Source: Tridacna crocea
Lineage: Eukaryota; Mollusca; Bivalvia; Cardiida; Cardiidae
Reading direction: 5' to 3'
NCBI GenBank assembly: GCA_943736015.1
Contig: OX031059.1
Location: 57,361,159 to 57,425,158, forward strand
Length of the DNA stretch: 64,000 nt
Within the stretch, counting starts at the first letter, position 1. The number at the start of each line of letters is the position of its first letter. A program made the translations under genes and the position numbers. The notes beneath the pieces were generated by a model, which worked only from the letters and a program-made list of their open reading frames with translations, was not told where the DNA came from and searched no databases. Shown here piece by piece: positions 31,125 through 42,264 of this stretch.

Positions 31125-32709
31125 TACCCCCGTTACACCAAACTCGTTCTCACTACGATCTGAAAAATGTAACCGAACGGGCTCAAACTGTGTTCAGACG
31201 GAGTGGACGGAGTATCAACGTATCTCAGTCTGTTTACGAACTTGATGGACGGGCTTAGACGGGGTTGATCGGGATTGGTGTTTCAGAACTTTGAGCCTGT
31301 TCAAAATTTTTGGGCGACCATCACGTTCTGCGCTTAGACGCAGTGACAACGTACTTCAAACAGAATTGACGTGCTACGAACGGAATTGCCGTACTTGAAC
31401 CGTATTAGGGACGTGCCTTGACGTGGGGCGATCGGGCTTCAATAAGCAGTACGTGTGCGCACCGACCGGGTCCGTTTGTAGCCCGTTCATCCCGTTCTCA
31501 GACAGACTGAACTCGACCAAATTACGTTCTTAGTGCGTTGTTATTCCGTCTGAATACAAAAAAGCAAAATAAAAACGTCTAGACAGATTGCAACACGTTT
31601 TCCTACAGTTTCAAAAGTTCGCAAAAGGTTCTAAGTACGCTCTACTCGTTCTAAGTACGTTTATTGCGATTTCGTGCAGTTTTGACAACGTTCACCTCGT
31701 CTGCAGTACGTTCTGACAAGATATGGTATAAATACTTGCGTTTTCCCGCCGATTCGCCATTTGGGCATAGAATATTTCGGACCATGGATAATGTTCAAGC
31801 TCTGAATGTTCTGAATTTTGGCTTTTTGCATTTTTTGCTGGAAGCAGAGCACCAATACAATGAGATGTTGGAACAAGAGAGAAGGAGAAAACCAAGAACC
31901 TGCTGGGTGAGGAAGTATTTAAAACCGGAGAGAAGATTAGCTGTAGGACATTATCATCAGCTGATGGAGGAGCTCCGCTTGGATGACCAGGAGTCCTTTT
32001 TCAACTTTTTAAGAGTCACACCAGCCATGTTTGATGAACTTCTCGAACGCATCACCCACCATATTCGAAAAGATGACACCAACTACAGAAAGGCTTTGGA
32101 ACCTGGACTGAAGCTAGCCATCACTCTTCGTCATCTGGCAACAGGAGATTCCTATGCTATTCAAATATGAAGTATAAATGCAAGTCAAATATGTTGTCTT
32201 TGCTGTCTGAAGCCGCGAACGGGAATGAAAACTGGCAAAAACGCAATGGGTTTTTATAGCCCTCTGGTCAGAACGTGATTGCAATTACGTTTTGAACGCA
32301 CCAGGAACGTAGTAAGAACGTGATTGGAACGAGTACAACTGTCCTTGAACGAAATGGTCGTGTTACGAACTAGTTAGAACGGATTCGGACGTACAAGGAA
32401 CGTCGAGGAACTAGTTATGAACGGGCTCAAACTGACTGCAGACGGGTATAGACTGGTTGAGAACTGTGTCCCTAGTACGAGAACGGGTAATTTTACCAGA
32501 TTTGAACTTGATAAAGACGGACTGCAGACGGAATAAGAACGGAATGCACGTACTTGGAACTGTTTACGAACTTACAATGAACTTACTATGATCACAATAT
32601 AGACATTGTACGGCTGAAACAACACGTTCAATCCCGACCACAACCCGTTTTGAGATATTGTCAGGACGGAGTTGAACGTTCTGCGAACTAGTTTGGTGTA
32701 ACGGGGGCA
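31125..32709 (+). mobile_element. PIF/Harbinger-type transposon, non-autonomous
   Basis: Flanked by TAA (31122-31124 and 32710-32712), the 3-base target duplication usual for PIF/Harbinger. Left end TACCCCCGTTACACCAAACT; the right end read inwards is the same except TG for TA at its first two bases. The interior on both sides of the coding piece is full of degenerate GAACG, ACGGGCT and GTACGTTC words. It holds only an N-terminal transposase piece, so it cannot move by itself. Confidence 0.85.
31784..32170 (+). pseudogene. HARBI1-like transposase, N-terminal part only
   Basis: A 128-codon frame beginning at ACCATGGAT, a strong start context. The stretch WVRKYLKPERRLAVGHYHQL, then MEELRLDDQESFFNFLRV, then ITHHIRKDDTNYRKALEPGL and LAITLRHLATGDSY follows the Harbinger transposase N-terminal pattern (helix-turn-helix-like region before the DDE nuclease). 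Family proteins run to about 350-400 residues. Here homology stops after LATGDSY, and the catalytic domain is absent from the element: an internal deletion. The TTG 40 codons upstream is not a credible start. Confidence 0.85.
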
Positions 32710-33342
32710 TAAAGTGCACTATAGGGAAATGAAGAAATTCTTGAAAATTCTTTTTCTCTGAAACCCCTAGTCAGATTTTAAAATAATTTGACAGAGATGT
32801 TCCTTGGCTGATCCTTGCTCTTTTGAATGGGAGCTACTAGCACTATATGGACATGATGAAATTCTTGAAAATTGTCTTTCTCTGAAACCCCTGGTCAGAT
32901 TTTAAAAGAAATTTTCCGAAATGTTCCTTGGGTGACCCTTTTCAAAACTTGTTCGTAAATTTTGATCCATCAAGAAACATGGCTCTCATGGATGGGGGAT
33001 ACTTGCTCTTATACAGAAATGAAGAATTCTTAAAAATTCTTCTTTTTGAAACTAATGGTCAGATTTCGAAATGAATTTTACAGGTGACCTTTGAAAATTG
33101 CTTAGCAAAATTATAAATTTGGTTCCAATGTTTCAATACCTCAAAAAAAAAAAAATAGGCAATGGTCATCTCAGAAATTCAGGTGAGCGATCCAGGGCCA
33201 TCTTGGCCCTCTTGTTCACTTTATTCTCCACTATGTTTTTTTTTTATAAGACTAAATCCATTATTCAAGCACCTTTTTTTTTACCCCTACGAAAAATGCT
33301 TTTAATATAGACATATCTTATATTCTGATATATGGTGAAGGA

Positions 33343-33569
33343 TTAACTCATTACCACACAACAATATTTTAGGCTTGTATAAATCAAGAGCATTTCCAGA
33401 CGACAGTAAAAGTGACTGAAAATTTGAAATTTGTTTTGTGAAGGATAGAAAACATTGTGGGAAAAGGAGAAAATGCTGGTTACCAGCATTTTCTCCTTTT
33501 CCCATAATGTTTTCTAAAGGCTTCTTTCTCGGAGTCGTCAAAAGTAGGGATTGTGTGGTAATGGGTTAA
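33343..33569 (-). mobile_element. palTTAA MITE, class A
   Basis: TTAACTCATTACCACACAAC left, shared with the split copy before it; GTGTGGTAATGGGTTAA right. Core centred at 33481. From 33570 to 33794 nothing is seen. Confidence 0.88.
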
Positions 33570-33794
33570 AAGAATTAAGCCTTGATGTTACAGCACTAAT
33601 TAGAACTTCTTCAATACAGAATTGTGTCTGTTGTCATTATGAACTCTTTTTTTAATTGCAAATTGTGACATAGGCAGCTTTTGAAGATTGGTTTAGCTCA
33701 AAATCAGATTTCTAAGAAAATGATCTTTATTCCAAAGTATGGCATCCAGCCATGTCAAGATTTTTTTTTTTTCATTTTCATTAGAATTGTAGGG

Positions 33795-33995
33795 TTTTTT
33801 TACCGAACCCTTGCCAAGCATTCCTGAGTTTTTATGACACCAATATAGAAAGCTTTTGAAAATGAATTATACTGGTCTCCTTTTCAAATAGTGTTTGTTA
33901 CCCTCCCTAATGCTAAGTTAAATTTTTGAGTCATGCTTAAACTGATGTCTGCAAATGCTTTCAGTTTTGACTTGTGAAGAAATTTGGTTCAGCTA
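33795..33995 (+). mobile_element. palTTAA MITE, core lost
   Basis: TACCGAACCCTTGCCAAGCA and CTGAGTTTTTATGACACC, then CTGCAAATGCTTTCAGTTTT. Between them only CTGGTCTCCTTTTC remains of the core. Confidence 0.5.
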
Positions 33996-34019
33996 AAAAG
34001 TATTAAAAAGGGACTGAAC

Positions 34020-34220
34020 TTAACTGTTTACCCTATAATCATGAGTTTTAAAAACCATTGGAAAAAGTCTTTTGAAAACATCGCTCTGGTAACCAGCATT
34101 TTCTCCTCTCACAATGTTTTCCGCTGTCAATTTTCAGTGTTGGAGCCACATTTAATTTGTAATCTGTAACAACTTTAAAATTGGACAAGTTCAAATTTTT
34201 GTCATTTGATAAAGAGTTAA
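34020..34220 (+). mobile_element. palTTAA MITE lacking left core arm
   Basis: TTAACTGTTTACCCTATAAT left and TTTGATAAAGAGTTAA right. GAAAACATCGCTCTGGTAAC then the pyrimidine arm. Its right TTAA is shared with the next copy. Confidence 0.65.
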
Positions 34221-34421
34221 CCCTTTACCACACAATCCCAACCTTGACCCTGAGAAAGAAGCCCTTTGAAAACACTGTTGGAAAAAGAGAAATTGCTGGT
34301 AAAGCATTGTTTTCTACTTTGGCCAAAACATATGTCAAGAGTTTTAGTAACTTTCATTTTGTTGTCTGCAAATGCTTTCAGATCGGACCAGTCTAAAATT
34401 TTGTAGTTTGGTAGAGTATAC
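34217..34421 (+). mobile_element. palTTAA MITE with collapsed core
   Basis: TTAACCCTTTACCACACAAT left. The core is reduced to GAGAAATTGCTGGTAAAGCA, then the GTTTTCTACTTTGG flank. Right end GTTTGGTAGAGTA. Confidence 0.7.
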
Positions 34422-35075
34422 ATACTCCTGAAGGGTTTCAATAAGTTCGTATCGGTTCCTTCACACATTCAAAGCTTTGTTGCCTCAGCTGTATAAAATA
34501 TAGAAAATGTTTCATATTTCTTATGATTTACTTACATGAATATTCATAACTAATTTTCTGCCAGACTGATACACTGTTGTAATTGACAAATTTGCTATAA
34601 TCTAGTGTGCTTAGCTGTACAGATGCCAAACCTGTGTCAGCCGATACTCTATCATGGTTCTGTTTCATTGAATACTGAATAAAGAAAGGATGGGGTTAGT
34701 TTCTGTGGATTAGTGGTTAAGGCCCTGGATTTGTTAACAGGAAATCATGGTTGGATACTGTATTGATTCTAGTAACAAAGGATTGAAATTGGGCAAGGCA
34801 CTACAGTTATTTTCTTGTGAAACACATGAAACACAGGTATAAGTGGCTGTCCCAATGTTGTAATACAGAGAAAACTCGGGTGAGAAGGAGAGGTTTCCTT
34901 ATGTATTACTGTTTTGAAAAGCCTTCTCATAAAGAGTTGTTGGAAGATTCCTGCTTTTGAAAAGAACATTGTTCACAACTATGGTTGTCTTTGTTGTCTT
35001 TGGAGTCAGTGTAGATTAAATGATCTATTCTTGCCATGACATTATAGACAAAAATAGCTACAATTATTGTTTTTT
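34422..35075 (+). mobile_element. Unassigned DNA with a possible tRNA-headed SINE
   Basis: From about 34705, GTGGATTAGTGGTTAAGGCC (A-box-like) and CATGGTTGGATACTG (B-box-like) are spaced as in a tRNA-derived head. The body and end are unclear. The remainder shows nothing. Confidence 0.35.
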
Positions 35076-35300
35076 TTAACTCTTTACCAAAGGACAAAAT
35101 TTTAGGTTTGTCCAAATCGAAGGCATTTGCAGACAACAAAATAAAAGTGACTGAAAATTTGAAATTTGTTTTGTGAAGAGTAGAAAAAATTGTGGGAAAA
35201 GGAGAAAATGCTGGTTGCATTTTCTCCTTTTCCCACAATGTTTTCTAAAGGCTTCTTTCTCAGGGGCATCAAAAGTAGGGATTGTGTGGTAATTTGTTAA
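35076..35300 (-). mobile_element. palTTAA MITE, core tip shortened
   Basis: TTAACTCTTTACCAAAGGAC left, TGTGGTAATTTGTTAA right. The core runs GAGAAAATGCTGGTTGCATT, missing about five bases at the right tip. Confidence 0.85.
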
Positions 35301-35613
35301 AACTAAAAATGCATGTTGGGTTGATTCAAAGCTATAAGGGTGGAACAACAGATTTTAGATCAGATAATTCTATGGCATGTCCAAAACAACTCTTCTGGAA
35401 GCTGAGGGAATACTGGATATTGGTTCTAATGGAAGATTCTCATTGACAGTCTGTTACATCAGGGATGCAGTTGATAACTTGTCTTGTGATAATGGAGGAT
35501 GGTCTTATTTCAATTTTGATTTATTTTGCTTCAAATTTCTTATATCAAAGGAACAAAGCTAGTCATTGTAAGGTAGCCATATAGCATTGTTACAATTTAT
35601 TGGTTCCCATTAT
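35301..35613. other. No firm feature
   Basis: A 61-codon plus-strand frame (35377-35562) is open but has no recognisable domain or exon borders. No repeat was recognised. Confidence 0.2.
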
Positions 35614-35841
35614 TATACCCCCCCCCCCTTGCAAAACGAATGGAATCCGCCTGTCTGTCTGTGTGTCTGTCTGTCCATGTGTCCGTCTATGTAAAATACT
35701 ATTAATTTTATGTCACAAACTCCTCCTACAGTTTTCCTTTAATTGTATTGAAACTTCACAGGAAGAAAATGCTTGTTACCAGCATTTCAAAGGCAGTCTC
35801 CATCAGGGTTGTTAAAACTCAGGATTGAGTGGTAAAGGGTT
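35614..35841 (+). mobile_element. HINE-D 5' fragment followed by MITE right part
   Basis: TATACCCCCCCCCCCTTGCA, then GAATCCGCCTGTCTGTCTG and further GTCTGTCC words look like the start of another Helentron-type family. At 35765 a MITE right part begins (GAAAATGCTTGTTACCAGCA), ending GAGTGGTAAAGGGTTGA at 35841. Confidence 0.5.
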
Positions 35842-36302
35842 GATATATGACACACCTGACCATAAAAACATGGGGCAGCGATTCCTTGGATATTTAGAGA
35901 AATATGACCAGAATCAGGAGTTGTGAAGGATTAAAATGCAGCTGTTTGATCTTTGGTAATCAAGTGTGTCTATTTCTTGTAAAATTATTTCTTGTTACCT
36001 TCTGGCAGTAAGCTTTATTGATCACCTTTCTTGTTACAGCATGTTATTTGTTCAGGAGTTTGCTCTGCTCTCATGACAACGAGGCTGTTATTTGATATGT
36101 AAACTCTTTAACGATGCAATCTTTGAGAACGGAAGCACATTGACTATGGAAAAAATCTCATCTCCTGCTTTGAAGTTTTTTTCTTATAAAACAGAAAGAG
36201 AGTAGTAATGAGCTCATACTTCAGAACCTTTTTTGTGACTGATTTAGTTGAAGAAAAGCTTTTATTGCAAATCACAATCAGCGGAGTGCATTATAGTAAC
36301 CC
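35842..36302. other. No feature seen
   Basis: AT-rich DNA without a convincing frame or repeat match. Confidence 0.3.
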
Positions 36303-36523
36303 GTAACTCTTTCCCAAACAACAAAATTCTGGACATGTCCAAGTTGTAAGCTCTTGCAGAAAACAACATAGATGTGGCTAAAAAAATGAAATGCTTGTGG
36401 GAAGGGTAGCAAACAGCCTGGGAAAAGGAGAAAATGCTGGTAACCAGCATTTTCTCCTTTTCCTTCGATGTTTTCTAAAAATGTCTTTCTCAGTGTCGTT
36501 AAAGGGCAGGATTTCATTGTTAA
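36303..36523 (-). mobile_element. palTTAA MITE, class A
   Basis: Left end GTAACTCTTTCCCAAACAAC, right end TTTCATTGTTAA. The core is centred at 36442, perfect over about 24 bases per arm, then diverges at the right base (CCTTCGATG). Confidence 0.78.
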
Positions 36524-36569
36524 GAAATAGCCAAATAATCCAGTCTTTTCACTACCTAAAGAAGACAGC

Positions 36570-36735
36570 TTCTGGAAACAAATTCAAAGGGGTAAACAAG
36601 AGAGTATATGCCCAATTACAAGATTTCCTTTTTTTCCCCACAACGTTTTTTACCTTCTCAAGGACAAATTTTTTCTGCCATATCAGGCACTATTTCTTTG
36701 TGCTTGAAATTAAAGCTTTGATTATGGTTTAAACC
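36570..36735 (+). mobile_element. palTTAA MITE, strongly decayed
   Basis: CAAGATTTCCTTTTTTTCCC, CACAACGTTTTTTACCTTCT and AAGGACAAATTTTTTC resemble the right core arm and flank. No left arm or TTAA remains. Confidence 0.35.
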
Positions 36736-36819
36736 CTAAAGTAGATTTGTATGGGTAAAAATTGACTATTTATCAGCTGACATACATGAGCAGCAGAACA
36801 CTTCTGGAAACACTTGTAC

Positions 36820-37082
36820 CAGCTCTTCAAAAAACAAAATTTTGGACTGGTCCAAATTGAAAGCAGTTGCAGATGACACTTAGAAAGTAACTCAAACATT
36901 GAAATTTTGTTCAAGTAAGGTAGAAACATTGTGGAAAAAGGAGAACATTTTCTCCTCTTCCCAAAATATTTTTTTCCCTTTCAGTGACACATCTTGTCTG
37001 CACTTAATACATGTTTAATTTTTCTATCAAAAGTGCATTCGTTTTAGAGGAGTAAAAATTCTGTTGTGTGGTGAAGGGTTAA
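36820..37082 (-). mobile_element. palTTAA MITE hybrid
   Basis: The left half is minus orientation (CAAAATTTTGGACTGGTCCA, GAAAGCAGTTGCAGATGACA). The core is short, GGAGAACATTTTCTCC, with no tip. The right half then reads like a plus-orientation right flank, ending GTGTGGTGAAGGGTTAA. Both halves are long-arm type, so the copy is either recombinant or inverted inside. Confidence 0.6.
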
Positions 37083-37600
37083 AGGAGCCAGGCCCTTCAG
37101 ATTTTGGGATGAAAACTTTACAAAATACAGAAAAATCATCTTCATACTTCCAACGTCTCTTATTCTTCATTACTAAGACCCCAGAATATGTCTGAGTCTC
37201 TTCTTAAATCTCCTCTTTTGTAGAACTTTGTATTCATTATTCTGCTTTGCTTGCCTGAAAACATCTGCTTTAATCAGCTGAGTGTTCTAAGGATTAATAA
37301 TAGGAGAGATGTGCTTTTCTGTAAGTCCCAAATCGAATCACTGGCTATCAATATCATATGCAAATAATTCCTTATGTTTTCTTTGTGAGTGCTGCGGAGA
37401 GATGATAATGTAATGAAGGGGACTTGCCTAAAGGTTCTCTGTCAGTTCAAGAAAATTCAGTTATTTCAACAATAAGACTGGAGTATAATGTGTATAGAAT
37501 ATTGTATAGATTCTAATTTGTTTATTTCTGTTCTGTGTTTGCAAGGCTCCAAGCTGACACCATCCAATTTTTATGTGTGGATAATGGACAAAAAAGATGA
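37083..37600. other. No feature seen
   Basis: No repeat family or credible coding stretch recognised. Confidence 0.3.
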
Positions 37601-37823
37601 TTAACCCTTTACCACAGAAAACATAGTATTAGGAGAAAGAAGGCTTTTGAGAACTTTGTGAGAAAAGGACAAAATGGTAGCAAACAACATTTGCTCCTTT
37701 ACCTAGAATGTCTTCTAGCCCTTTGAAGAAAGATACTATTGGTTCAACTACATTCAATGTTTTGTCTGCAAAATGCTTGTATTTTAGGCAGGTCTTAAGA
37801 ATCGTAATGTAGCAAATGGTTAA
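37601..37823 (+). mobile_element. palTTAA MITE, decayed
   Basis: TTAACCCTTTACCACAGAAA left, GTAGCAAATGGTTAA right. The core has drifted (GGACAAAATGGTAGCAAACA). Confidence 0.65.
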
Positions 37824-38544
37824 TTAATAGGCGCCTTTGTTGATAACATCTTTAGATCTGAAAACAACTTGGCTTCCAATCAAACAGTGACACAGTGTTT
37901 CTTGACCAGGCTGACCAATCAAATTTTGTATGAGAATTGTCCCTCATGATGGTGTCAAATGCATTTACTTGGCTAGCTATTTTGATACAAAAGCAAAAAT
38001 ATTATGTTTTACTGAGACTGTTGATGTTGTGTTGCACTTTCTGACATAAAAAATCCAAAATGGCCTGATAGCAGGTATTCTGAATTTGCAATTATTCTTT
38101 CATGTATATAATTATTATCAGGTTGTAGTTTATCATTTCAAGTTTCATTTCATATTTCTTCCCAAAAAGCATTTAACTTAAATTAAGTGAGATACTTTGG
38201 GTGTTGTACCATAGTACTTAGGTGTTTCTGGCTGTTGATAGACCAGGTGAATGAATTTTATATGCTTCTTGTGAAGATCATGTAGAATGGGAGGTCATTG
38301 CTAAGTTTCTGTGAGATGAAGAGTTTGTTCCCTGTACCTCTGATTTCTCTCAGTTTTCAGTCCATCCACAGTGCCTTTCAGTTCTTCTAGGCTTTTCTTT
38401 CTATCATTAGATAATATATTTTACCTCAGACTGTAGGAAATGACTTGATGGGATAGGCAATTAGGATGGAATGCAACAGGAAATGCCCTCTCTTATACAC
38501 TTCATTTTCACCTCATTCACACTTACATCATCATCATCTCCAGA
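37824..38544. other. No feature seen
   Basis: About 720 bases of unassigned AT-rich DNA. Confidence 0.3.
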
Positions 38545-38760
38545 CAGTCTTCAGGGGCTGCACAAAACTACTTTAGAATCATTGTATCAAAAGGAAAATT
38601 GCTCAGAATAAGCAATTTCTTCTCTTGCCAAAATGTTTTCTGCTGTATTCATTTTTACCCATAATTAATGATGATGATCCATTCTATTGATGATCCATAC
38701 TCTATAAGGATTTTTTCAAAGTTTTCCACTGTAAATGTGTTTCAGGAAGTAATGAGTTAA
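38545..38760 (+). mobile_element. palTTAA MITE, class B, decayed
   Basis: ATTGCTCAGAATAAGCAATT is the core tip; CAAAATGTTTTCTGCTG follows; right end AGGAAGTAATGAGTTAA. The left end is not readable. Confidence 0.55.
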
Positions 38761-38882
38761 TAATTGTTGTATTACCACAGGAAACTGGGGTTTGTATGCA
38801 ATAACTTACATAGATTGCATTTTTGATGAAACAATTGAATCCTTCACTTCTTGAGGCCAACTGGGTTTGTTGACAGTTTAGA

Positions 38883-39110
38883 TTAACTCTTTACCACACA
38901 ATCCCTACTTTTGATGACTCTGGGAATAAGCCTTTTGAAAATATTGAGGGAAAGGGACAAAATGCTGGTAACCAGCATTTTTTTCTTTTCACTCAATGTC
39001 TTCTACCCTTCACAAAACAAATTTCAAATTTTCAGTCACTTTTATTTTGTTGTCTGCAAACGCTTTCGATTTGGTCAAACCTAAAATATTGTTGTTTGGT
39101 AATGAGTTAA
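38883..39110 (+). mobile_element. palTTAA MITE, first of a three-copy chain
   Basis: TTAACTCTTTACCACACAAT left; GTTTGGTAATGAGTTAA right. The core has AGGGACAAAATGC against CATTTTTTTCTT. Its right TTAA (39107-39110) opens the next copy, which points the other way. Confidence 0.85.
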
Positions 39111-39335
39111 CTCATTACCACACGAGAAAATTTTGGACTGTTCCAAATTGAAAGCATTTGCAGAAGACAAAATAAAGGTGACTGAAAAATAGAAATTTGT
39201 TCTGGAAAGGGTAGAAAACACTGTGGGAAAAGGAGAAAATGCTGGTAACCAGCATTTTCTCCTTTTCCCACAGTGTTTTCAAAAGGCTTCTTTCTCAGGG
39301 GCGTCAAAAGTAGGGATTGAGTGGTAACGGGTTAA
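39107..39335 (-). mobile_element. palTTAA MITE with perfect core, middle of chain
   Basis: TTAACTCATTACCACACGAG left and GAGTGGTAACGGGTTAA right. The core at 39216-39278 has perfect 31-base arms around A39247. It shares a TTAA with a neighbour on each side. Confidence 0.92.
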
Positions 39336-41097
39336 CCCATTACCACACAATCCCTACTTTTGAAGCCCCTGAGAAAGAATCCTTTTAAAAAAACTCCTTT
39401 TCTTCTTTTCCCACTGTTTTTAGCTCACCTGAGCACAAAGTGCTCATGGTGAGCTATTGTGATCGTCGTGTCCGTTGTCTATCATCAACTTTTCACCTTG
39501 TGTACGCTCTAGAGGCCACATTTTCTGTCCGATACTCATGAAAATTAGTCAGGATGTTTGCCTCGATAAAATGGCCGACAAGTTCGAAAATGGGTCATGT
39601 GGGGTCAAAAATTAGGTCACTACGTCGAGTCTTAGAAAAACCTTGCGTACGCTCTACAGGCCACATTTTCAGACGGATACTCATGAAAGTTGGTCAGGTT
39701 GTTTGTCTGGATGATATCTCAAACGAGTTCGAAAATGGGTCATGTGGGGTCAAAAACTAGGTCACTAGGTCAAATTTTAGAAAAACCTTGTGTATGCTCT
39801 AGAGGCCAAATTTTCAGTCCAAAACTCTTGAAAAATGGACAGAATGTTTGTCTTGATGATATCTCAGGCAAGTCCGAAAATTGTTCATGTCTGTTCAAAA
39901 ACTAGGTCACTAGGTCAAATCATAGAAAAGCCTTGTGTACACTCTAGAGGCCACATTTTTGTCCAAAACTCTTGGAAATTCTTCAGAATATTTGTCTTTA
40001 TGATATCTCGGACTAGTTCAAAAATAGTTCATGTCGGGTCAAAAACTAGGTCACTAGGTCAAATCTTACAAAAACCTTGTGTACACCACATTTTCAGTCC
40101 AATACTCATGAAAGTAGGTCAGAATGTTTGCCTCAATGAAATCTAGGAAGAGTTTGAGAATGGGTCATGCCAGGTCAAAAAGTAGGTCACTAGGTCAATT
40201 CTTAGAAAAACCTTGTGTAAGCTCTTAAGGCCACATTTTCAGTCCAAAACTCTTGTAAATTGGTCAGAATGTTTGCCTTGATGATATATTAGACGAGTTT
40301 GAAAATGGGTCATTGGGGGTTAAAAACTAGGTCACCAGGTCAAATCTTAGCAAAACCTTGTGTATGCTCTGGATGCAACATTTTCAGTCCAACACTCTTA
40401 AAAATTAGTCAGAATGTTTGCCTTTATGATATCTTGGATGAGTTTAAAAATGGGTCATGTTGGGTCAAAAACTGGGTCAATAGGTCAAATGTTATAAACA
40501 CCTTATGTATGCTCTGGAGGACACATTTTCAGTCTGATACTCATAAAACTTGTTCATAATATTTGTCCTGGTGATACCTTGAAAGAGTTTGAAAATGGGT
40601 CATGTGGAGTCAAAAACTAGGTCAATGGGTCAAATATTAGAAAAACCTTGTGTACACTCTAGAGGCTACATTTTCTGCCTGATACTCTACAGACTTGGTC
40701 AGAATGTTTGTTTTGGTGATGTCTCAAAAGAGTTTGATAATGGGTAATTGTCGGGTCCAAAACTAGGTCACTTGGTGAAATCTTAGAAAAACCTTTTGTA
40801 CGCTGTAGAGGCCACATTTTCAGTCCAATACTCATGAAACTTTGTCAGAATGTTTGTCGTATTGATATATCAAAAGTGTTTGATGATGGGTAATGTCAGA
40901 TAAAAAACTAGGTCACTGGGAAACTAGATGGTTCATGTTTGGTCAATAGACTCAGGTGAGCGATTTCAGGGCCATCATGGCCCTCTTGTCTACCCTTCCC
41001 AGAACAAAAATCAATTTCTCAGTCATTTTTATTTTGTTATCTGCAAATGCTTTCAATTTGGACCAGTCTAAAATTTTGTCGTTTGGTAATGAGTTAA
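39332..41097 (+). mobile_element. palTTAA MITE split by HINE-A, end of chain
   Basis: The left part (TTAACCCATTACCACACAAT, then CTTTTCCCACTGTTTT) stops at 39420. The right part resumes at 40990 as CTACCCTTCCCAGAACAAAA and ends GTTTGGTAATGAGTTAA. Outer copies read GTTTTCTACCC without interruption, so HINE-A entered between TTTT and C. The core had already lost most of its tip. Confidence 0.85.
39421..40989 (+). mobile_element. HINE-A complete, about ten 145-bp units
   Basis: 5' TAGCTCACCTGAGCACAAAG, then TGCTCATGGTGAGC; 3' CTCAGGTGAGCGATTTCAGG, then the hairpin GGGCCATCATGGCCC and CTCTTGT. The sub-terminal inverted repeat is AGCTCACCTGAG / CTCAGGTGAGC. The AGAGGCCACATTTTCAG marker recurs about every 145 bases from 39511 to 40810, and GGTCACTAGGTCAAAT closes each unit. 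Open frames inside are repeat artefacts. Structure matches Helentron-associated elements, moved in trans. Confidence 0.9.
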
Positions 41098-41530
41098 AAC
41101 AAGACTGTGCAGAGCATGGTGTCCATGTATATAATAAATAATATTTGCAGTATTTCTATGAATTAGCCTTGAAATTGTGGATCTTTCCTTTTCTACCCAT
41201 TTCACTACTTTACCAAACAATAGTAACAATAATTTATTGCACAGTAATTGTGTGAGCTGACCTTTATTTACATTGGATGCAAAACCAACTGTAGTCATGA
41301 AAGCCAATTTAGATTTAATGATCCCAATAGGTTTATAATTTGGTTTTTCATGCTGTTTTCAACATTATTTCAGTTATATTGAAGCAACCACTGCATGTAT
41401 CCATGCTCTCTTGGAATTTCCATCCCAGTGCTCTGCAACATATTCTTTTCAAACCACTGGCTGCTTTCCCAGATAACCATCATTGAAGCAATGGTCATGG
41501 GTGAGAGAGGGCTGAATGTACCCTATCTAC
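41098..41530. other. No feature seen
   Basis: A CACTACTTTACCAAACAATA word near 41203 recalls a MITE end. Nothing else is recognisable. Confidence 0.3.
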
Positions 41531-41740
41531 TTAACAAAAGACCCTAAAGAAAGCCTTATGAAACATTTTAAGATTGGGAGAAAATGCTGGTTAAACTGGT
41601 AATTTCTTCGTTACCTGCATATTTTTTTTCTACTATTCCCAAAACAAATATTTTTTTAGACACATCTTTGTTGATCGCTGCATATACTTTGAATTTGGAC
41701 CAGTCTTATACCTTATTGTGTAAGGTAGTAAAGAGTAAAA
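41531..41740 (+). mobile_element. palTTAA MITE, decayed
   Basis: TTAACAAAAGACCCTAAAGA left, GGAGAAAATGCTGGTTAAAC in the core, GACCAGTCTTATACC and GTAGTAAAGAGTAAA at the right. From 41741 to 42035 nothing is seen. Confidence 0.6.
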
Positions 41741-42035
41741 AAATCAAGCAGACGGCAATACTGGAATTTGATAAACAAACTGTAAATTAATTTAGTTTTG
41801 ATAACCTAGATGATAATTTTGGTATGGTGCATCGTAAATTTGATTTACCATTACAAAGTGCCAGATTCTGTTTGAGTTTCCCTCTAAGTTTCCCTTTAAA
41901 GATTTTCACATCACACCAAACCAAAAAATATATGCATCACTGAAATTTATATGAAAAAACAATACAAATCATCAATAATTAATCATAAAATTACAAAAAA
42001 TATTTTTTTTTGGATGGTATACCCATAAAAGTCTC

Positions 42036-42264
42036 TTAACTCTTTACCACACAATCCCCACTTTTAACAACCCTGAGAAAGACACCTTTTGAAAACACTG
42101 TAGGAAAAGGAGAAAATACTGGTAACCAGCATTTTCTCCTTTTCCCACAGTGTTTTCTACTCTTTCCAAAACAAATTTTAGTTTTTCGTTCACCTCTATT
42201 TTATCGTCTACAAATGCTTCCAATTTGAACCAGTCTAAAATTTTCTTGTGTGGTAAAGAGTTAA
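42036..42264 (+). mobile_element. palTTAA MITE, class A
   Basis: TTAACTCTTTACCACACAAT left and GTGTGGTAAAGAGTTAA right. The core is near perfect (TACTGG on one arm, CCAGCA on the other; GTAGG against CCCAC). Confidence 0.9.

Larger units (their letters stand above)
30098..33215 (+). mobile_element. HINE-A with ~165-bp units, carrying a Harbinger-type insert
   Basis: 5' end TAGCTCACCTGAGCAGAATG; 3' end CAGGTGAGCGATCCAGGGCC then the hairpin and GGCCCTCTTGT. CTTGGGTGACCC recurs at about 30417, 30578, 30745, 30911, 31048 and 32930. Units contain CTCTGGTGAATGGGGGCTAC. The unit at 31110-31124 is interrupted by the DNA transposon listed next. Confidence 0.85.
30031..33346 (+). mobile_element. palTTAA MITE split by HINE-A
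   Basis: The left part (TTATCAACTTGAGGAAGAGG, then CACTGGTCACCACCATTTT) ends where HINE-A begins at 30098. After HINE-A, TTCTCCACTATGTTTT and a decayed right flank end ATGGTGAAGGATTAA. The HINE therefore entered the T-run of the core's right arm. Confidence 0.6.

Noticed and set aside
31664-31783. Forty extra codons before the Harbinger-type frame
   Set aside because: They start at TTG, are built from the sub-terminal word repeats, and precede a good ACCATGG start.
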